NCBI RefSeq assembly: GCF_000328305.2
Contig: NZ_ANPE02000067.1
Span: forward strand, 1 to 64,000
DNA: 64,000 nt
Direction of reading: 5' to 3'
Source of the DNA: Arthrobacter crystallopoietes BAB-32
Lineage (GTDB): Bacteria; Actinomycetota; Actinomycetes; Actinomycetales; Micrococcaceae
This document shows, piece after piece, positions 48,993-59,385 of the stretch. Each line of letters opens with the position of its first letter. Positions within the stretch are counted from its first letter, which is position 1. The notes below the pieces were generated by a model. It did not search any database. It was not told the DNA's origin and worked only from the letters and a program-made list of their open reading frames with translations. The position numbers and the translations under genes were made by a program.

Positions 48993-49253
48993 ATTGGCAC
49001 CCTACCTTAGATAGTCGGGTAACAAGCGGAACATCGCATGACGCAGCGCAGCCGGGACCGGTGTCCTGTGACGAATGACTCAGGTTTCCGGGCGATTAAA
49101 TCACGGAACACCCTTGTTTACACAGATTTAACGTGAAACGCTTTAACCGAAGCGAAATGGGGGGCCATCAGAGCCCCCTTTACTATGAGTCCACTCGTGA
49201 AATATTTCACAAGAAGTTTCAGCTGGACCTGTCTAAAGGAGTATGTGATCAGC

Positions 49254-49502
49254 ATGGATTGGCGTAGCCGCGCGGCATGCCTCGACAAGGACCCGGAACT
49301 GTTCTTCCCGGTCGGAAATACAGGCCCGGCCTTGCTCCAGATCGAAGAAGCCAAAAGCGTTTGCCGGCGCTGCCCCGTCATCGACACGTGCCTGCAGTGG
49401 GCCCTCGAGTCGGGCCAGGACGCCGGCGTATGGGGCGGAATGAGTGAAGACGAGCGCCGCGCCATGAAGCGCCGGGCCGCCCGCGCGCGCCGCGCCTCCT
49501 GA
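49254..49502 (+). CDS. whiB1: WhiB-family iron-sulfur regulator, WhiB1-like
   Basis: 82 residues. Four Cys ligands (9, 37, 40, 46; CxxC and CxxxxxC) bind a 4Fe-4S cluster. DWRSRAAC, DPELFFPVGNTGPALLQIEE and GVWGGMSEDERRAMKRR match mycobacterial WhiB1 closely. WhiB1 binds the primary sigma factor and senses nitric oxide. AAGGAG lies 12 bases before ATG 49254; an in-frame GTG at 49245 is an alternative start. Convergent with the PdtaS-type kinase gene. Confidence 0.93.
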   Translation: MDWRSRAACLDKDPELFFPVGNTGPALLQIEEAKSVCRRCPVIDTCLQWALESGQDAGVWGGMSEDERRAMKRRAARARRAS

Positions 49503-49516
49503 CTCTGCCATACCCC

Positions 49517-49552
49517 CATAGAGGCCGTCACCTTTCGGTGGCGGCCTCTATG
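49517..49552. terminator. Bidirectional terminator between whiB1 and pdtaS
   Basis: A 16-base stem starting CATAGAGGCCG with one U-G wobble and a TTTC loop, placed exactly between two convergent genes. Confidence 0.8.
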
Positions 49553-49565
49553 CATGTCCTGCCGG

Positions 49566-51044
49566 TCAACGCAGCCGCTGTGGATCCAGGTTCAGCTCAA
49601 TGTTCACGCACGTCCCCCCGCCTTCTCTGGTCCTCCACTCGATGCTCCCGCCGAGCTCGCTGGTCACCAAAGTGCGCACGATCTGAAGGCCCAAACCGTC
49701 GCCGCCCGGACTGTCCGGCAGCCCCACGCCGTCGTCCTCGACCGTGACCCGCAACCACTCTTTCCCTGAGCCTGCGGGGTCACGGCGCGCCGTGAGCCAG
49801 ACAGTTCCCTTCCGCCCTTTGAGTCCATGTTCGACGGCGTTAGTCACCAGCTCATTGATCACCAGTGCCAGCGGGGTCGCGAACTCGCTGGGCAGCTCTC
49901 CGAACTCACCGCTGCGCTGCGTAGTCACCGCCTGGGATTCCGAAGCGACTTCGGCCGACAACCGGAACTGCCGTCCGATCAGCTCGTCGAAATCCACGTT
50001 CTGGGCCAGTCCTTGTGACAGGGTCTCGTGGACCATGGCGATGGTGGCCACCCGGCGCATAGCCTGCTCCAGGCCTTGTTTGGCCTCCTCGCTCACCATA
50101 CGACGGGATTGCATCCGCAGGAGGGCCGCGACCGTCTGAAGATTGTTCTTCACGCGGTGGTGGATTTCCCGGATCGTCGCGTCCTTCGACACGAGCTCCA
50201 TTTCGCGCCGCCGAAGTTCGGATACATCCCGACAGAGCACGAGGGCCCCGAACCTCTCGTGCTCGTTGCGCAACGGGATGGCCCGCAGCGACAGCGTGAC
50301 TCCCCGGGACTCGATCTCCGTCCGCCACGGCATCCGGCCCGTCACCACCAGCGGCAGGGATTCGTCGACCATGCGCCGGTCCTTCAACAGAGCGGTGGTA
50401 ATCTCCGCCAGCGATCGGCCCTCAAGGGATTCCACATCGCCAAGTCTCCGGAAGGCCGAGACGCCATTGGGACTGGCATACTGGACGATGCCGTCCGCAT
50501 CCAGCCTGATGAGCCCATCACCGACCCGAGGCGCACCTCGCCGGGAGCCGGTAGGTGAAGCGAAATCCGGCCAAAGCCCCAAAGTACCCATGTGCAACAG
50601 GTCATAGGCACATTGGCGGTACGTCAGTTCCAGCCGTGAGGGCATCCGGGAGCTGGAGAGGTCCATGTGGGATGTCAGCACAGCCAACGTCCGGCCATTG
50701 CGGACCATGGGAACTGCCTCGACGCGCATCGCCATCTCCGTGGTCCACCCGCTCTCGCTCGAGCGCTCAATCACTTGGGACCTGCGGGCGGCGTCTGCCA
50801 AGGGCAACAGATCCGCCCGAATCCGTTCCCCCACAAAATCCGAGTGGAAAACCGTATGCGTTGTCGAGGGGCGAACGTGTGCCAGGGCAACGTAACTGCC
50901 ATCCGGCGTCGGCAGCCACAGCGCCAGGTCGGCAAAGGCCAGATCCGCAATCAGCTGCCAGTCGCCGACGAGCAAATGCAGCCACTCCGCGTCGCCCGGT
51001 CCGAAATCGGCATACTCATCAATCGGGTCGGTAAAGATTGCCAC
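49566..51044 (-). CDS. pdtaS: PdtaS-type sensor histidine kinase
   Basis: 492 residues. An N-terminal GAF-like sensor (residues 1-140), a PAS domain (about 175-280, DADGIVQYASPNGVSAFRRL), the HisKA_2 phosphorylation site IREIHHRVKNNLQT (His295/296) and a HATPase domain (LALVINELVTNAVEHGL, VEDDGVGLPD, GLGLQIVRTLV). PdtaS phosphorylates the PdtaR antiterminator, which controls translation of messages containing ANTAR hairpins. No membrane helix, so a soluble sensor. Single gene next to whiB1, as is common in actinobacteria. Confidence 0.92.
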   Translation of the reverse strand: MAIFTDPIDEYADFGPGDAEWLHLLVGDWQLIADLAFADLALWLPTPDGSYVALAHVRPSTTHTVFHSDFVGERIRADLLPLADAARRSQVIERSSESGWTTEMAMRVEAVPMVRNGRTLAVLTSHMDLSSSRMPSRLELTYRQCAYDLLHMGTLGLWPDFASPTGSRRGAPRVGDGLIRLDADGIVQYASPNGVSAFRRLGDVESLEGRSLAEITTALLKDRRMVDESLPLVVTGRMPWRTEIESRGVTLSLRAIPLRNEHERFGALVLCRDVSELRRREMELVSKDATIREIHHRVKNNLQTVAALLRMQSRRMVSEEAKQGLEQAMRRVATIAMVHETLSQGLAQNVDFDELIGRQFRLSAEVASESQAVTTQRSGEFGELPSEFATPLALVINELVTNAVEHGLKGRKGTVWLTARRDPAGSGKEWLRVTVEDDGVGLPDSPGGDGLGLQIVRTLVTSELGGSIEWRTREGGGTCVNIELNLDPQRLR

Positions 51045-51050
51045 CTTCGT

Positions 51051-54000
51051 CTAACTCCGAACGGTGGAACGCAGCAGCCGCAGGGCGACAGACAGTGATG
51101 CCATGTCATCCCGGTCGAGGCGGTTGACTTCCTCGAACATCCTGCGAGCCCGCTCGATGCTCTCGGCATTGTCGCTGGCCCACTCCTCCAGCCGCTCTTC
51201 GGGTGTCCCGCTGGGTTGAGTACCCGTCATGACTGCAACCGTAATGTCGGTGATGGTCGAGTAGAGATCATCGCGCATGGCAGCCCGAGCAAGTGCCTGC
51301 CACCGGTCTTCGCGGGGAAGATTGGTGATCCTTATCAGCAACGCATCGACGTCGAACCGGTCATAGACCGCATAGTAGACATGCGCGATGGCGTCCACCG
51401 GTTCTTCAATCCGCCCTGCAATGCGGGCGATGTCCAACAAGCCGAAGCTTTCGAACTGTTCGGCCCAGTGATGAGCGATCGTCTCCGGCAGGTTCCACTG
51501 GTCTGCTTGTTCGCGCCATTCGCGGACACGGTCGAGGTCCTTGCCGCGCAAGTAATCAATTAGTCGGCTGCGCAGCGGATCCATCAGGGGTTTGAAGGCC
51601 CGGATGCCCTCCTCGACACTGGTCCCGCTCTCGACGTGGTTGACATACCAGCGCACCGCCCGGTCCAGCAACCGCCGCATGTCCAAATGCATCGTGGACC
51701 AGACGTCGGTGGGGAAATTCGCGGGTAGCGCGTTCAGCGCCTCGACAAACTCATCCAGATCATAGATCTCGCGCAATGCGGCAAAGGCACGCGCCACAGC
51801 CGCTTCATCGACCGAAGTCTCTTCCATCACACGGAAGGCGAAGGTAATGCCGCCCATATTGATCATGTCGTTGGCAACCACGGTTGAGATGATCTCGCGC
51901 CGCAGCGGATGCTTGCCCAGTTCGTCACCGAACCGCTCGACCAACTGGCGTGGGAAATAACTCCGCAGGACCTTGTCGAAATACGGGTCGTCGGCCAGAT
52001 TGCTTGCCGTCAGCGTCCGGGTCAGCTCGATCTTGGCATATGCCGCCAGGACCGACAGCTCCGGCGAGGTAAGCCCTTGCCCTTCACCGAGCCGCTCATG
52101 CAGTTGCGCGGTCGTGGGCAGGAATTCCAGATCGCGGTCCAGCTCGGCGTGCCGCTCCAGCCAGTCCATCAGACGTTCGAAACTGGGGCTCCAGTCCACT
52201 ACGCGCTGGCGGTCATTGAGTAACAGGACATTCTGGTCGATGTTGTCCTCCAACACCAGCCGGGCAACCTCGTCGGTCATCGAATGCAGCAGCTGAGTCC
52301 GCTCCCCCGCGGGCAAAGTGCCGGCTGCCACCAGTTGATCGACGAAGATCTTGATATTGACCTCATGGTCTGAACAGTCCACACCAGCGGAATTGTCGAT
52401 GGCGTCGGTGTTGAGAATGACTCCATTCAGAGCCGCCTCGATGCGTCCGCGCTGGGTCATACCAAGGTTGCCGCCCTCACCGATCACCTTGGCCCGGATA
52501 TCACGGCCATCGACCCGAATGCTGTCGTTGGCTTTGTCGCCGACTTCACCGTGGGACTCCGTCGACGCCTTGACGTAGGTGCCGATGCCTCCGTTGTACA
52601 GCAGGTCGACCGGCGACTGCAGGATGGCTTTGAGCAGCTCGGGCGGGCTCATCGCGGTTGTGGACTCGTCCAGCCCCAGTACTTGGCGCACCTCGGGAGT
52701 TAGCGGGATGGACTTGACCGTCCGCGAGTAGACCCCGCCGCCGTCACTGATCAGCGAGGTGTCGTAGTCCGCCCAGGACGACCGCGGCAGGTCGAACAAC
52801 CGCCGCCGCTCGGCAAAGGAAGTAACCGGATCAGGTGAGGGATCCAGGAAGATATGCCGGTGGTCGAAGGCCGCGACCAGGCGGATGTGTTCCGACAGCA
52901 GCATCCCGTTGCCGAACACGTCACCGCTCATGTCGCCGATGCCGACAACGGTGAAATCCTCGTGCTGGGTATCGATACCCAGTTCACTGAAGTGCCGCTT
53001 GACGGACTCCCATGCGCCGCGGGCGGTGATGCCCATGGCCTTGTGGTCGTAGCCGACGGACCCCCCGGAAGCGAAGGCGTCGCCCAGCCAATGTCCGTAC
53101 TCAGCGGAGATTTCATTGGCAAGGTCGGAAAAGCTCGCCGTCCCCTTGTCGGCCGCCACGACAAGGTAGGAATCGTCGCCGTCGTGCCTAACGACACGCT
53201 CAGGCGGAATTGTCGCCTGGCCCTCGGGCGTTCGCACGAGATTGTCCGTAATATCCAGCAGGCCACGAATGAACGTCCGATAGCTGGCCTGCCCTTCGGC
53301 CATCCATGCTGCCCGGTCTTCGGACGGATCCGGCAGCTGCTTGGCGAAGAAGCCGCCCTTGGCTCCGGTCGGAACGATGACCGCATTCTTCACGGTCTGG
53401 GCCTTGACCAGGCCAAGGACCTCGGTGCGGAAGTCCTCCCGGCGGTCAGACCAGCGAAGGCCGCCGCGAGCGACTTCACCATAGCGCAGGTGCACACCTT
53501 CGACCTGGGGCGAGTAGACCCAGATTTCGTATTTCGGACGTGGGAAGGGCGCTCCCTCGATCCGTGACGGGCTGAGTTTGAAACTGAGATAGGGCTTGTC
53601 CTGGAAATAGTTCGTCCGCAGCGTTGCGTCCACGACATTGGCCATCGTCCTTAGCACCCGGTCCGCATCCAGGGTCGGCACAGCCTGCAGGCCCTCATCC
53701 AGCTCCGTGCGCGCTTCCTGGACTGCTTTTTGCCGCGTTTCGGCGGGCAGGTCCGGGTCGAACCGGGCCTTGAACAACCTGGTCAGGCTGTGGGCTACAT
53801 CCGGGTTTCCGAGGAGTGTGTCGGCCGTGAAGCCGTATGACACCGGGAACCCAAGCTGCCGGATGTAGCGTGCATATGCCCGAAGCATGGCGACCTGGCG
53901 CCAGGGAATGCGCTCCTGCAATACCAAGCGGTCGAAGCGGTCGGACTCGCTCCGTCCTGTGACGACGGCGGCGAAAGCGTCCTGGAGCAGGTCACCCGTG

Positions 54001-55882
54001 TCGAGGGGCTGGACACCGGCCGGATACTTGAGCCCGAAATCGTAGAGGAAGAAGTCCTCGCCGTCAGCGGTAATGATCTCGAAAGGACGTTCGTCCAGCA
54101 CGTCCAGCCCAAGATTCTGCAGGACCGGCATGATGCGGCTCAGGGACTGGGGCTCTGGCAGATACAGTTTGAGCCGGGCGTCCTCGCCCCGGCGAGCGTC
54201 CGATTCCGGCACATAGATCTTCATCACCGGACTGACATCGGTGGCCTCTCCGTATGTTTCGAAGCGGGCGATGTCCTCCAGCGCGTCCTCGACCTCGAAG
54301 TCCACCCGGTAGCTGGGCGGAAACGCCTCCGCCCATTTCCGGGACAGACGCTCGGCCTCCTCGCCGCCAACCCGAGCGCGCACTGTCTGGTCGATCCCCT
54401 CGGGCCACGAGCGGGCCGCGGCAGCCAGCCGGTGTTCCAGTTCGCCGGCGTTGACTTGGGGAACAGTAGCGCCGCGCTTGAGCCGGATCCTGAAGAAGAG
54501 TCTGGCCAACGCAGACTCGGTCATCCGCGCTTCATAATCGATGCTTTGGGGATCAAACGTCCGTCGAAGTTCTTCTTCAATGCGCAGTCTGACCGCCGTG
54601 GTATACCGATCCCTGGGCAGAAAGACCAAAGCCGAGACGAACCGACCGTAGGAATCCTCACGGAGGAACAGCCGTGTACGGCGGCGCTCCTGCAACCGGA
54701 GAATGGCCATGGCAATGTCGGCCAGTTCCTGGTTCTCCATCTGGAAGATTTCATCCCGCGGATAGGACTCCAAAATGGACAGCAGATCCTTGCCGGAATG
54801 CGAATCCGCCGGAAAGCCGGACAGTTTCAGGACGGCGTTGACCTTCTCCCTGATAATCGGGACGCTGCGGACTGAGCTGTTGTAGGCGCTGCTGGCAAAG
54901 AGGCCGATGAACCTTTGCTCGCCGTTGACGTTGCCTGGGCATCGAAACTTTTGACGCCGATGTAGTCCAAGTAGGCTGCGCGGTGGACGGTGGATCTTGA
55001 GTTCGCTTTGGTAATGACCAGCGCACGCTTCTCGCGCGCCCTGGCGCGGCCTTCTTCCGTCAGGTGTTGCACATGCCGGCCCGCCGGCACGTCGTGCATG
55101 ATGCCGAGACCGGTTCCTTCCCGGACCAGCAGGACATCTTCCCCGTTCTGGTTGACCAGGTCGTACTCCCTGTACCCGAGGAATGTGAAGTTGCCGTCGT
55201 CGAGCCAGGAGAGCAGTGCTTTGGCTTCCTCCAGGTCCGGAATGTTGCCAGCGCCCTCGACCGAATCGAGCGATCCGGCAATCTCGCGGACCCGACGGCG
55301 CATGGCGGCCCAGTCCTGCACGGCAATGCGAACGTCGCTTAGCACCCGCTGGATGCCGGCGACCAGTTCATTAGCCTGTTCGTCCCGGGAGATGCGAACG
55401 GTTTCCACCGCGATCCAGGATTCGATATATGACGCGTTGTCGCTGGTAGCGACAATATCGGCCAGGTTCTGCATCGCCGCTGTGTCTCCGCTGGAGACAC
55501 CTGCATTCGACGGCACCCGGTTGAGTTTGACGAGTTCGTGGGTAGTGCGGTTCCGCGTGGCAACGAAGATCGGGTGGGTCAGCATCCGGATGGCGATGCC
55601 CTGGCGGACGATCTCCGCCATGACGGAGTCCACGAGGAAGGGCATGTCGTCGGTAACAACCATGACGACACTGGCGTTGGTTTCCTGCCTGATTGAAACG
55701 AGAGGCTGACCCGGGGCACGCTTCCCGGCAGCTTCCCGGTGCGCCATGGCGCGGTTTTCGAGGACGTCATCGGTGTAGCTTCGGGCGTCTTCCTCCGCCA
55801 GATGCTCGTAGTAGTTCCCGATGTAGGCCGATGGATAGTTGTCTGAACTTGGCAGATCCGTGAGATTGGATCCAGACGACAT
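51051..55882 (-). pseudogene. NAD-specific glutamate dehydrogenase (large, Bac_GDH type), one frameshift
   Basis: About 1610 residues if joined, the normal length of the 180-kDa family that converts glutamate to 2-oxoglutarate and ammonia with NAD. The N-terminal part (55882 to about 54940) includes DYIGVKSFDAQ. From there, the family continuation (GNVNGEQRFIGLFASSAYNS, VRSVPIIREKVNAVLKLSG) lies in the next frame and runs unbroken to the stop at 51051. The catalytic part (GGLRWSDRREDFRTEVLGLV, PTGAKGGFFAKQLPD, GDMSGDVFGNGMLLSEHIRL) is intact. One missing G (CAGG for CAGGG near 54938) explains everything. It could be real, but it has the look of a homopolymer error. Confidence 0.9.
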
Positions 55883-55953
55883 CGAAATGCCTCCCGTTAG
55901 GTGTCCTCGGCCGCCCCGTTGCGGCCCGTGGTTGCAAGCCTAACGCCCGCCGA

Positions 55954-57252
55954 TTAAAAGGTCACTTTGGCCTTCATACGACGCGGCCTTCGGCGGCGCC
56001 GTCCAGCAACTTCCCTGCCGGCCAACGCAGCAATCGCCAAGCGAAGTGGCGAATCCGGAGCGCTCTCGAGCAGCACGGATCCACCCAGCAGGGCAGCGTC
56101 CGTTGCAGCGAAATCCGCCGGGAGGAAGGCTTTGACCTCTATGGAGGGTCCGAATCGTTCCCAGGCCTGTCCTAGCTGGTCTTCCGGCGCTGGGCCTACA
56201 GCGGAGGAGCGGACCTTATTGAGGACTATCTGCGGCGCAACCGTTGGCACTACCTGCTCCAACTCGCCTAAAGCACGAACAAGCCGCGGCACGCCGACTG
56301 CATCGGAGGCTCCCACGGCATAGACCCTGTCGGCCAGTTCAAGGCAACGCAGAGACGCGCCGTTTCTCCGGGGCGCCATGGTGTCGAAGCTGAGCTCCTC
56401 ATCTGCTTCCAGGCAGAAACCACAGTCAATCACAACATGATCAGCGTTCCTTCGGGCCAGTTCAATGACGTTCCCCAAGGCCCCTGGCCGCAATTCAGTC
56501 CAACGTTCGGTCCTAGTAATTCCCGTCAGGACGAACAACGGCGCTCCTTGGACTGCAAGCTTGACGCTCACGCGTTCCAGCGCTGTATCATCCAGCAGCC
56601 CTTGGTCGGCCAGACGGCAGGCCTGGGCCAGCGCTGCTGATTCATCCATCAGACCCAGGAATACAGCTACGCTCGCACCGTACGTGTCTGCGTCGAGCAG
56701 CATGACACGTTTGCCGGCCGCTGCGAGTTCAGCAGCCAGGTTGACGGCCAGAGTCGTGCGCCCAGGTGCTCCTGCAGGTCCCCAGACCGCAGTGACCTCT
56801 CCGAGTTCCACCGGCGCCTGCACCGGCTCCTCTTCGACAGTTGCTGGAGCTAGGGCGCCTGCAGGATCCGCATAACTCGCACTCAGCCTGCTGGTCCTTG
56901 GCGCCACCAGTGATGCCACTGCTGTGGTCACCAATTCGGCTATGACTTCCGGATCAATAGAAAGAGCCGCGTGCACAACCCCCAAGGCTGCCAAACGGTG
57001 CTGTTCGCCGCCGTCGTCGGTAAGGACCACGACGGCCACGTCACTGCTGTGCAGTCGTTCCAGCAGACTGATGCCGAGCATTGAACTGTCGCCGGCAATG
57101 ATCACGGCACGGGCCAAGCCGCTCTGAGCGACGGCGATGAGTTCGGCCATGTCCGTACACCTTCGAACTACCGTGACGGGACCATGCAGGCGTTCCAACC
57201 CGCCGACAATATCCTGCTCAGTCTGGCCGAAGGCGATGACGGGGACAGTCAT
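55954..57252 (-). CDS. CpaE-like Tad pilus protein (ParA/MinD-type ATPase)
   Basis: 432 residues. The N-terminal 120 residues resemble a receiver-like fold (VIAFGQTEQDIVGGLERLHG, AVIIAGDSSMLGISLLERLH). Then comes a ParA/MinD domain with a deviant Walker A GPAGAPGRTTLAVNLA (158-173), in which the usual signature Lys is absent and Arg stands before Thr-Thr. VMLLDADTYGASVAVFLG and HVVIDCGFCLE follow. Basic C-terminus (RRRRRPRRMKAK). CpaE proteins place or regulate Tad pili at the membrane. Coupled to the SAF gene by an ATGA overlap. Confidence 0.82.
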   Translation of the reverse strand: MTVPVIAFGQTEQDIVGGLERLHGPVTVVRRCTDMAELIAVAQSGLARAVIIAGDSSMLGISLLERLHSSDVAVVVLTDDGGEQHRLAALGVVHAALSIDPEVIAELVTTAVASLVAPRTSRLSASYADPAGALAPATVEEEPVQAPVELGEVTAVWGPAGAPGRTTLAVNLAAELAAAGKRVMLLDADTYGASVAVFLGLMDESAALAQACRLADQGLLDDTALERVSVKLAVQGAPLFVLTGITRTERWTELRPGALGNVIELARRNADHVVIDCGFCLEADEELSFDTMAPRRNGASLRCLELADRVYAVGASDAVGVPRLVRALGELEQVVPTVAPQIVLNKVRSSAVGPAPEDQLGQAWERFGPSIEVKAFLPADFAATDAALLGGSVLLESAPDSPLRLAIAALAGREVAGRRRRRPRRMKAKVTF

Positions 57253-57896
57253 GCGGGACCTCCCGGGTTGAGCACAACGTTAATCTTGGCGCCATTGGAA
57301 ATGGCATTGAGCAAGCCCGGCATCTTCTCGTCGGTCACCAGCACATGCAGTCGCTCCGCTTGCGCAGCCCCAAAGGCCGTTGACGCCTCGCTGAGCTCGG
57401 AGACCTCAGCCGCTTCCAGCAGCAGCTCAGGCTGATTGAAGCCGTTGCGTCCATCCGGCAGTGCGACCCAGACGTCCACGCGCGAACCAGCTTGCGCGCC
57501 TTCAGGCAGCGGGCTGTCAATGGTGAGGCCAACCGGCTTGCGGTCAAGGACATCGGCCAAGCCAAGAGCGGATGAGGGGATCAGCTCGCCGCTCCGGAGC
57601 ATAGACGTCGCGACCGCTCCCTCCGGAATCTGCGTTTGCGCGCTCAGGTAGGCCGACTCTATGGTTCCGAGCCGGACCTCCACGACGGAGAAGTCATCGG
57701 GTGAGAGCGCTTCGCCGACGGCGATGTCCTCCTTAGCAGCGAGCATCGGGACTGTCCTGTCTGCCCCGGCCAGAAGCGCCGTCACTGCAGCCACGGAAAC
57801 CAGAACCAGCAGGATTCCGACCATGAGCCGCGGGTCTTTCCATGATGGTTTCCGCAATCGCGGTGCAGGCGCAGAGATATCGGCCTGAGTGCTCAT
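57249..57896 (-). CDS. SAF-domain protein (CpaB/RcpC-like)
   Basis: 215 residues. ATG 57896 follows GGGGGAAGA. One membrane helix (LMVGILLVLVSVAAVTALLA, residues 25-44), then an extracytoplasmic SAF domain (VPMLAAKEDIAVGEALSPDD, IPEGAVATSMLRSGELIPSS) and a CpaB-type region (GLTIDSPLPEGAQAGSRVDV). CpaB/RcpC proteins help assemble Tad pili. With the CpaE-like gene it forms a two-gene operon; the ATPase gene that normally belongs with them is the broken tadA 25 kb away. Confidence 0.82.
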   Translation of the reverse strand: MSTQADISAPAPRLRKPSWKDPRLMVGILLVLVSVAAVTALLAGADRTVPMLAAKEDIAVGEALSPDDFSVVEVRLGTIESAYLSAQTQIPEGAVATSMLRSGELIPSSALGLADVLDRKPVGLTIDSPLPEGAQAGSRVDVWVALPDGRNGFNQPELLLEAAEVSELSEASTAFGAAQAERLHVLVTDEKMPGLLNAISNGAKINVVLNPGGPA

Positions 57897-58150
57897 TCTT
57901 CCCCCTGTCGGATTCACGCACGGCCGCGGACAAGGGAAGCCTCCTGCCCGAAGACTGTCGGACGCATGCGCTGGAACTGACTCCAATTCTTGTTGGCACT
58001 GGCCTAAATGCAAGCCGAACATGACAAGACAGGGCTCTGTGTGGAAAACTTCCCCCACCGCGAATCCACAACACCTCTTGTCAACTGGCGTCAAACGCAA
58101 GTATCGGTGCCATAATAGTGGCGTCCGCATTATCGTCCGGGAAGAGTTCC

Positions 58151-58369
58151 ATGCCACGGTTTCTGACTTTGACTGATATCGCCGAAATCCTGCAGATATC
58201 GTCGTCGCAGGCCTACGCCTTGGTGCGCAGCGGGGAACTCCCGGCCATTCAAATCGGCGGGCGGGGCCAGTGGCGGGTGGAACAAACCATGCTGGACGAG
58301 TACATCCAGGACAAGTACGCCGAAACGAGGCGGCTTGTCGAAGGAGCCAAGGCAGAAAACAAGGCCTGA
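58151..58369 (+). CDS. BldC-like helix-turn-helix regulator
   Basis: 72 residues. FLTLTDIAEILQISSSQAYA, LVRSGELPAIQIGGRGQWRV and LDEYIQDKYAE form one MerR-type DNA-binding domain with no effector part, as in BldC. ATG 58151 has GGGAAGAG upstream. It is a backbone gene; the element carries a near copy at 7965-8219. It probably controls several promoters by cooperative head-to-tail binding, as BldC does. Confidence 0.85.
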   Translation: MPRFLTLTDIAEILQISSSQAYALVRSGELPAIQIGGRGQWRVEQTMLDEYIQDKYAETRRLVEGAKAENKA

Positions 58370-58399
58370 TTCAGCGAACGCCTACCACAGACGGGCCCG

Positions 58400-58966
58400 T
58401 CAGTAGTCGCTCCGCACTGACGCAACGGCTGCGACGGCCGCGAACGGCACTGCATACACGGCTTGGACATTCGAGGCACGTCGGGCTTCTCCTGATGGAA
58501 CGGCTGCAAGCTCCAGAAAATCCCTGCCAACCCTGTCGATGATCCCGGTGACCATGGTCGGGACCGAGCCCGCGGCGAAATAGAGAACCACTTCTGCCCG
58601 ATCACGCGCAAGCGCTCGGAACGCCGATCCCAAGCCAAGCCGCCTGGCTCCGGCCGACACTTCACAGATCGAATGCCGCCCCAGGCCCTCAATCATTTGG
58701 ATGCCATGCAGGGGCACGAGAACGCTTCGCACCGGGTCCTGCAGTACCAGCCAGGAGGATCCAACGTGGCCGAGGGTGCCGGCGAACGCGGACCCACCCG
58801 GAACAACAACCCTGACGTCTCTGCCCAACTGGCCTCGCAGGCGGTCTCCAAGCGGGATCTCGGCCTGCGCTGCCCTTGCAATCTCATTGACATCCGCTTC
58901 AAGCCCGAGCTGGCCCGCGGCATGCAGCTGCGCCTCCAAGTCCTCAAAGAGAGCATCCCATCGCAC
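58400..58966 (-). CDS. Conserved hypothetical protein, 188 aa
   Basis: Soluble. The N-terminus RWDALFEDLEAQLHAAGQLG is helical. A small beta-barrel-like middle (DRLRGQLGRDVRVVVPGGSA, GTLGHVGSSWLVLQD) looks like an LSm/SH3-type fold, repeated near residues 130-160 (VPTMVTGIIDRVGRDFLELA). It lies in the backbone region between the BldC-like gene and the LysM gene. Function unknown. Confidence 0.7.
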   Translation of the reverse strand: MRWDALFEDLEAQLHAAGQLGLEADVNEIARAAQAEIPLGDRLRGQLGRDVRVVVPGGSAFAGTLGHVGSSWLVLQDPVRSVLVPLHGIQMIEGLGRHSICEVSAGARRLGLGSAFRALARDRAEVVLYFAAGSVPTMVTGIIDRVGRDFLELAAVPSGEARRASNVQAVYAVPFAAVAAVASVRSDY

Positions 58967-59112
58967 GTCCCCAGCATAGGACTGCCATCAAATTGGTCCA
59001 AACGGGATCAAAGGTCTTTACAGAGTTGAAACGTTCTGCCACGATCATGACCAGTACATGCCTAACAACATCAAATGGCATCAAACCACACCATCGCAGC
59101 TTGGAAGGCAGC

Positions 59113-59289
59113 ATGAAGCAAACAGGCAGTGATCTCGCCATAGCCCTGACAATCCTGGCGTGCGGAGGACTCCTGCTCTGGTCCGGAAGCCAGTTGGGCA
59201 TCACAGGCATCGTCCTACGCGAAATCACCTACTCTGCACTCTTATCTTCGGGCGCCGTATTCCTCGGACTGGCGATCGTCTCGTGGTAG
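59113..59289 (+). pseudogene. N-terminal part of the LysM membrane protein (ends at amber codon)
   Basis: ATG 59113 with GGAAGG nine bases upstream. 58 residues with two membrane helices (LAIALTILACGGLLLWSGSQ, TYSALLSSGAVFLGLAIVSW). The frame ends at TAG 59287, then continues in the same frame without another stop through LIGLTGAFVGIALKQLGHTR and LAALPLAISPGFMKRL into the LysM gene. A single TGG to TAG change (the codon follows TGG) would explain the split. Confidence 0.6.
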
Positions 59290-59385
59290 CTGATTGGCCT
59301 CACCGGCGCATTCGTTGGCATTGCTCTGAAGCAGCTGGGACACACCCGGCTTGCCGCCCTGCCCCTGGCGATCAGCCCTGGCTTC

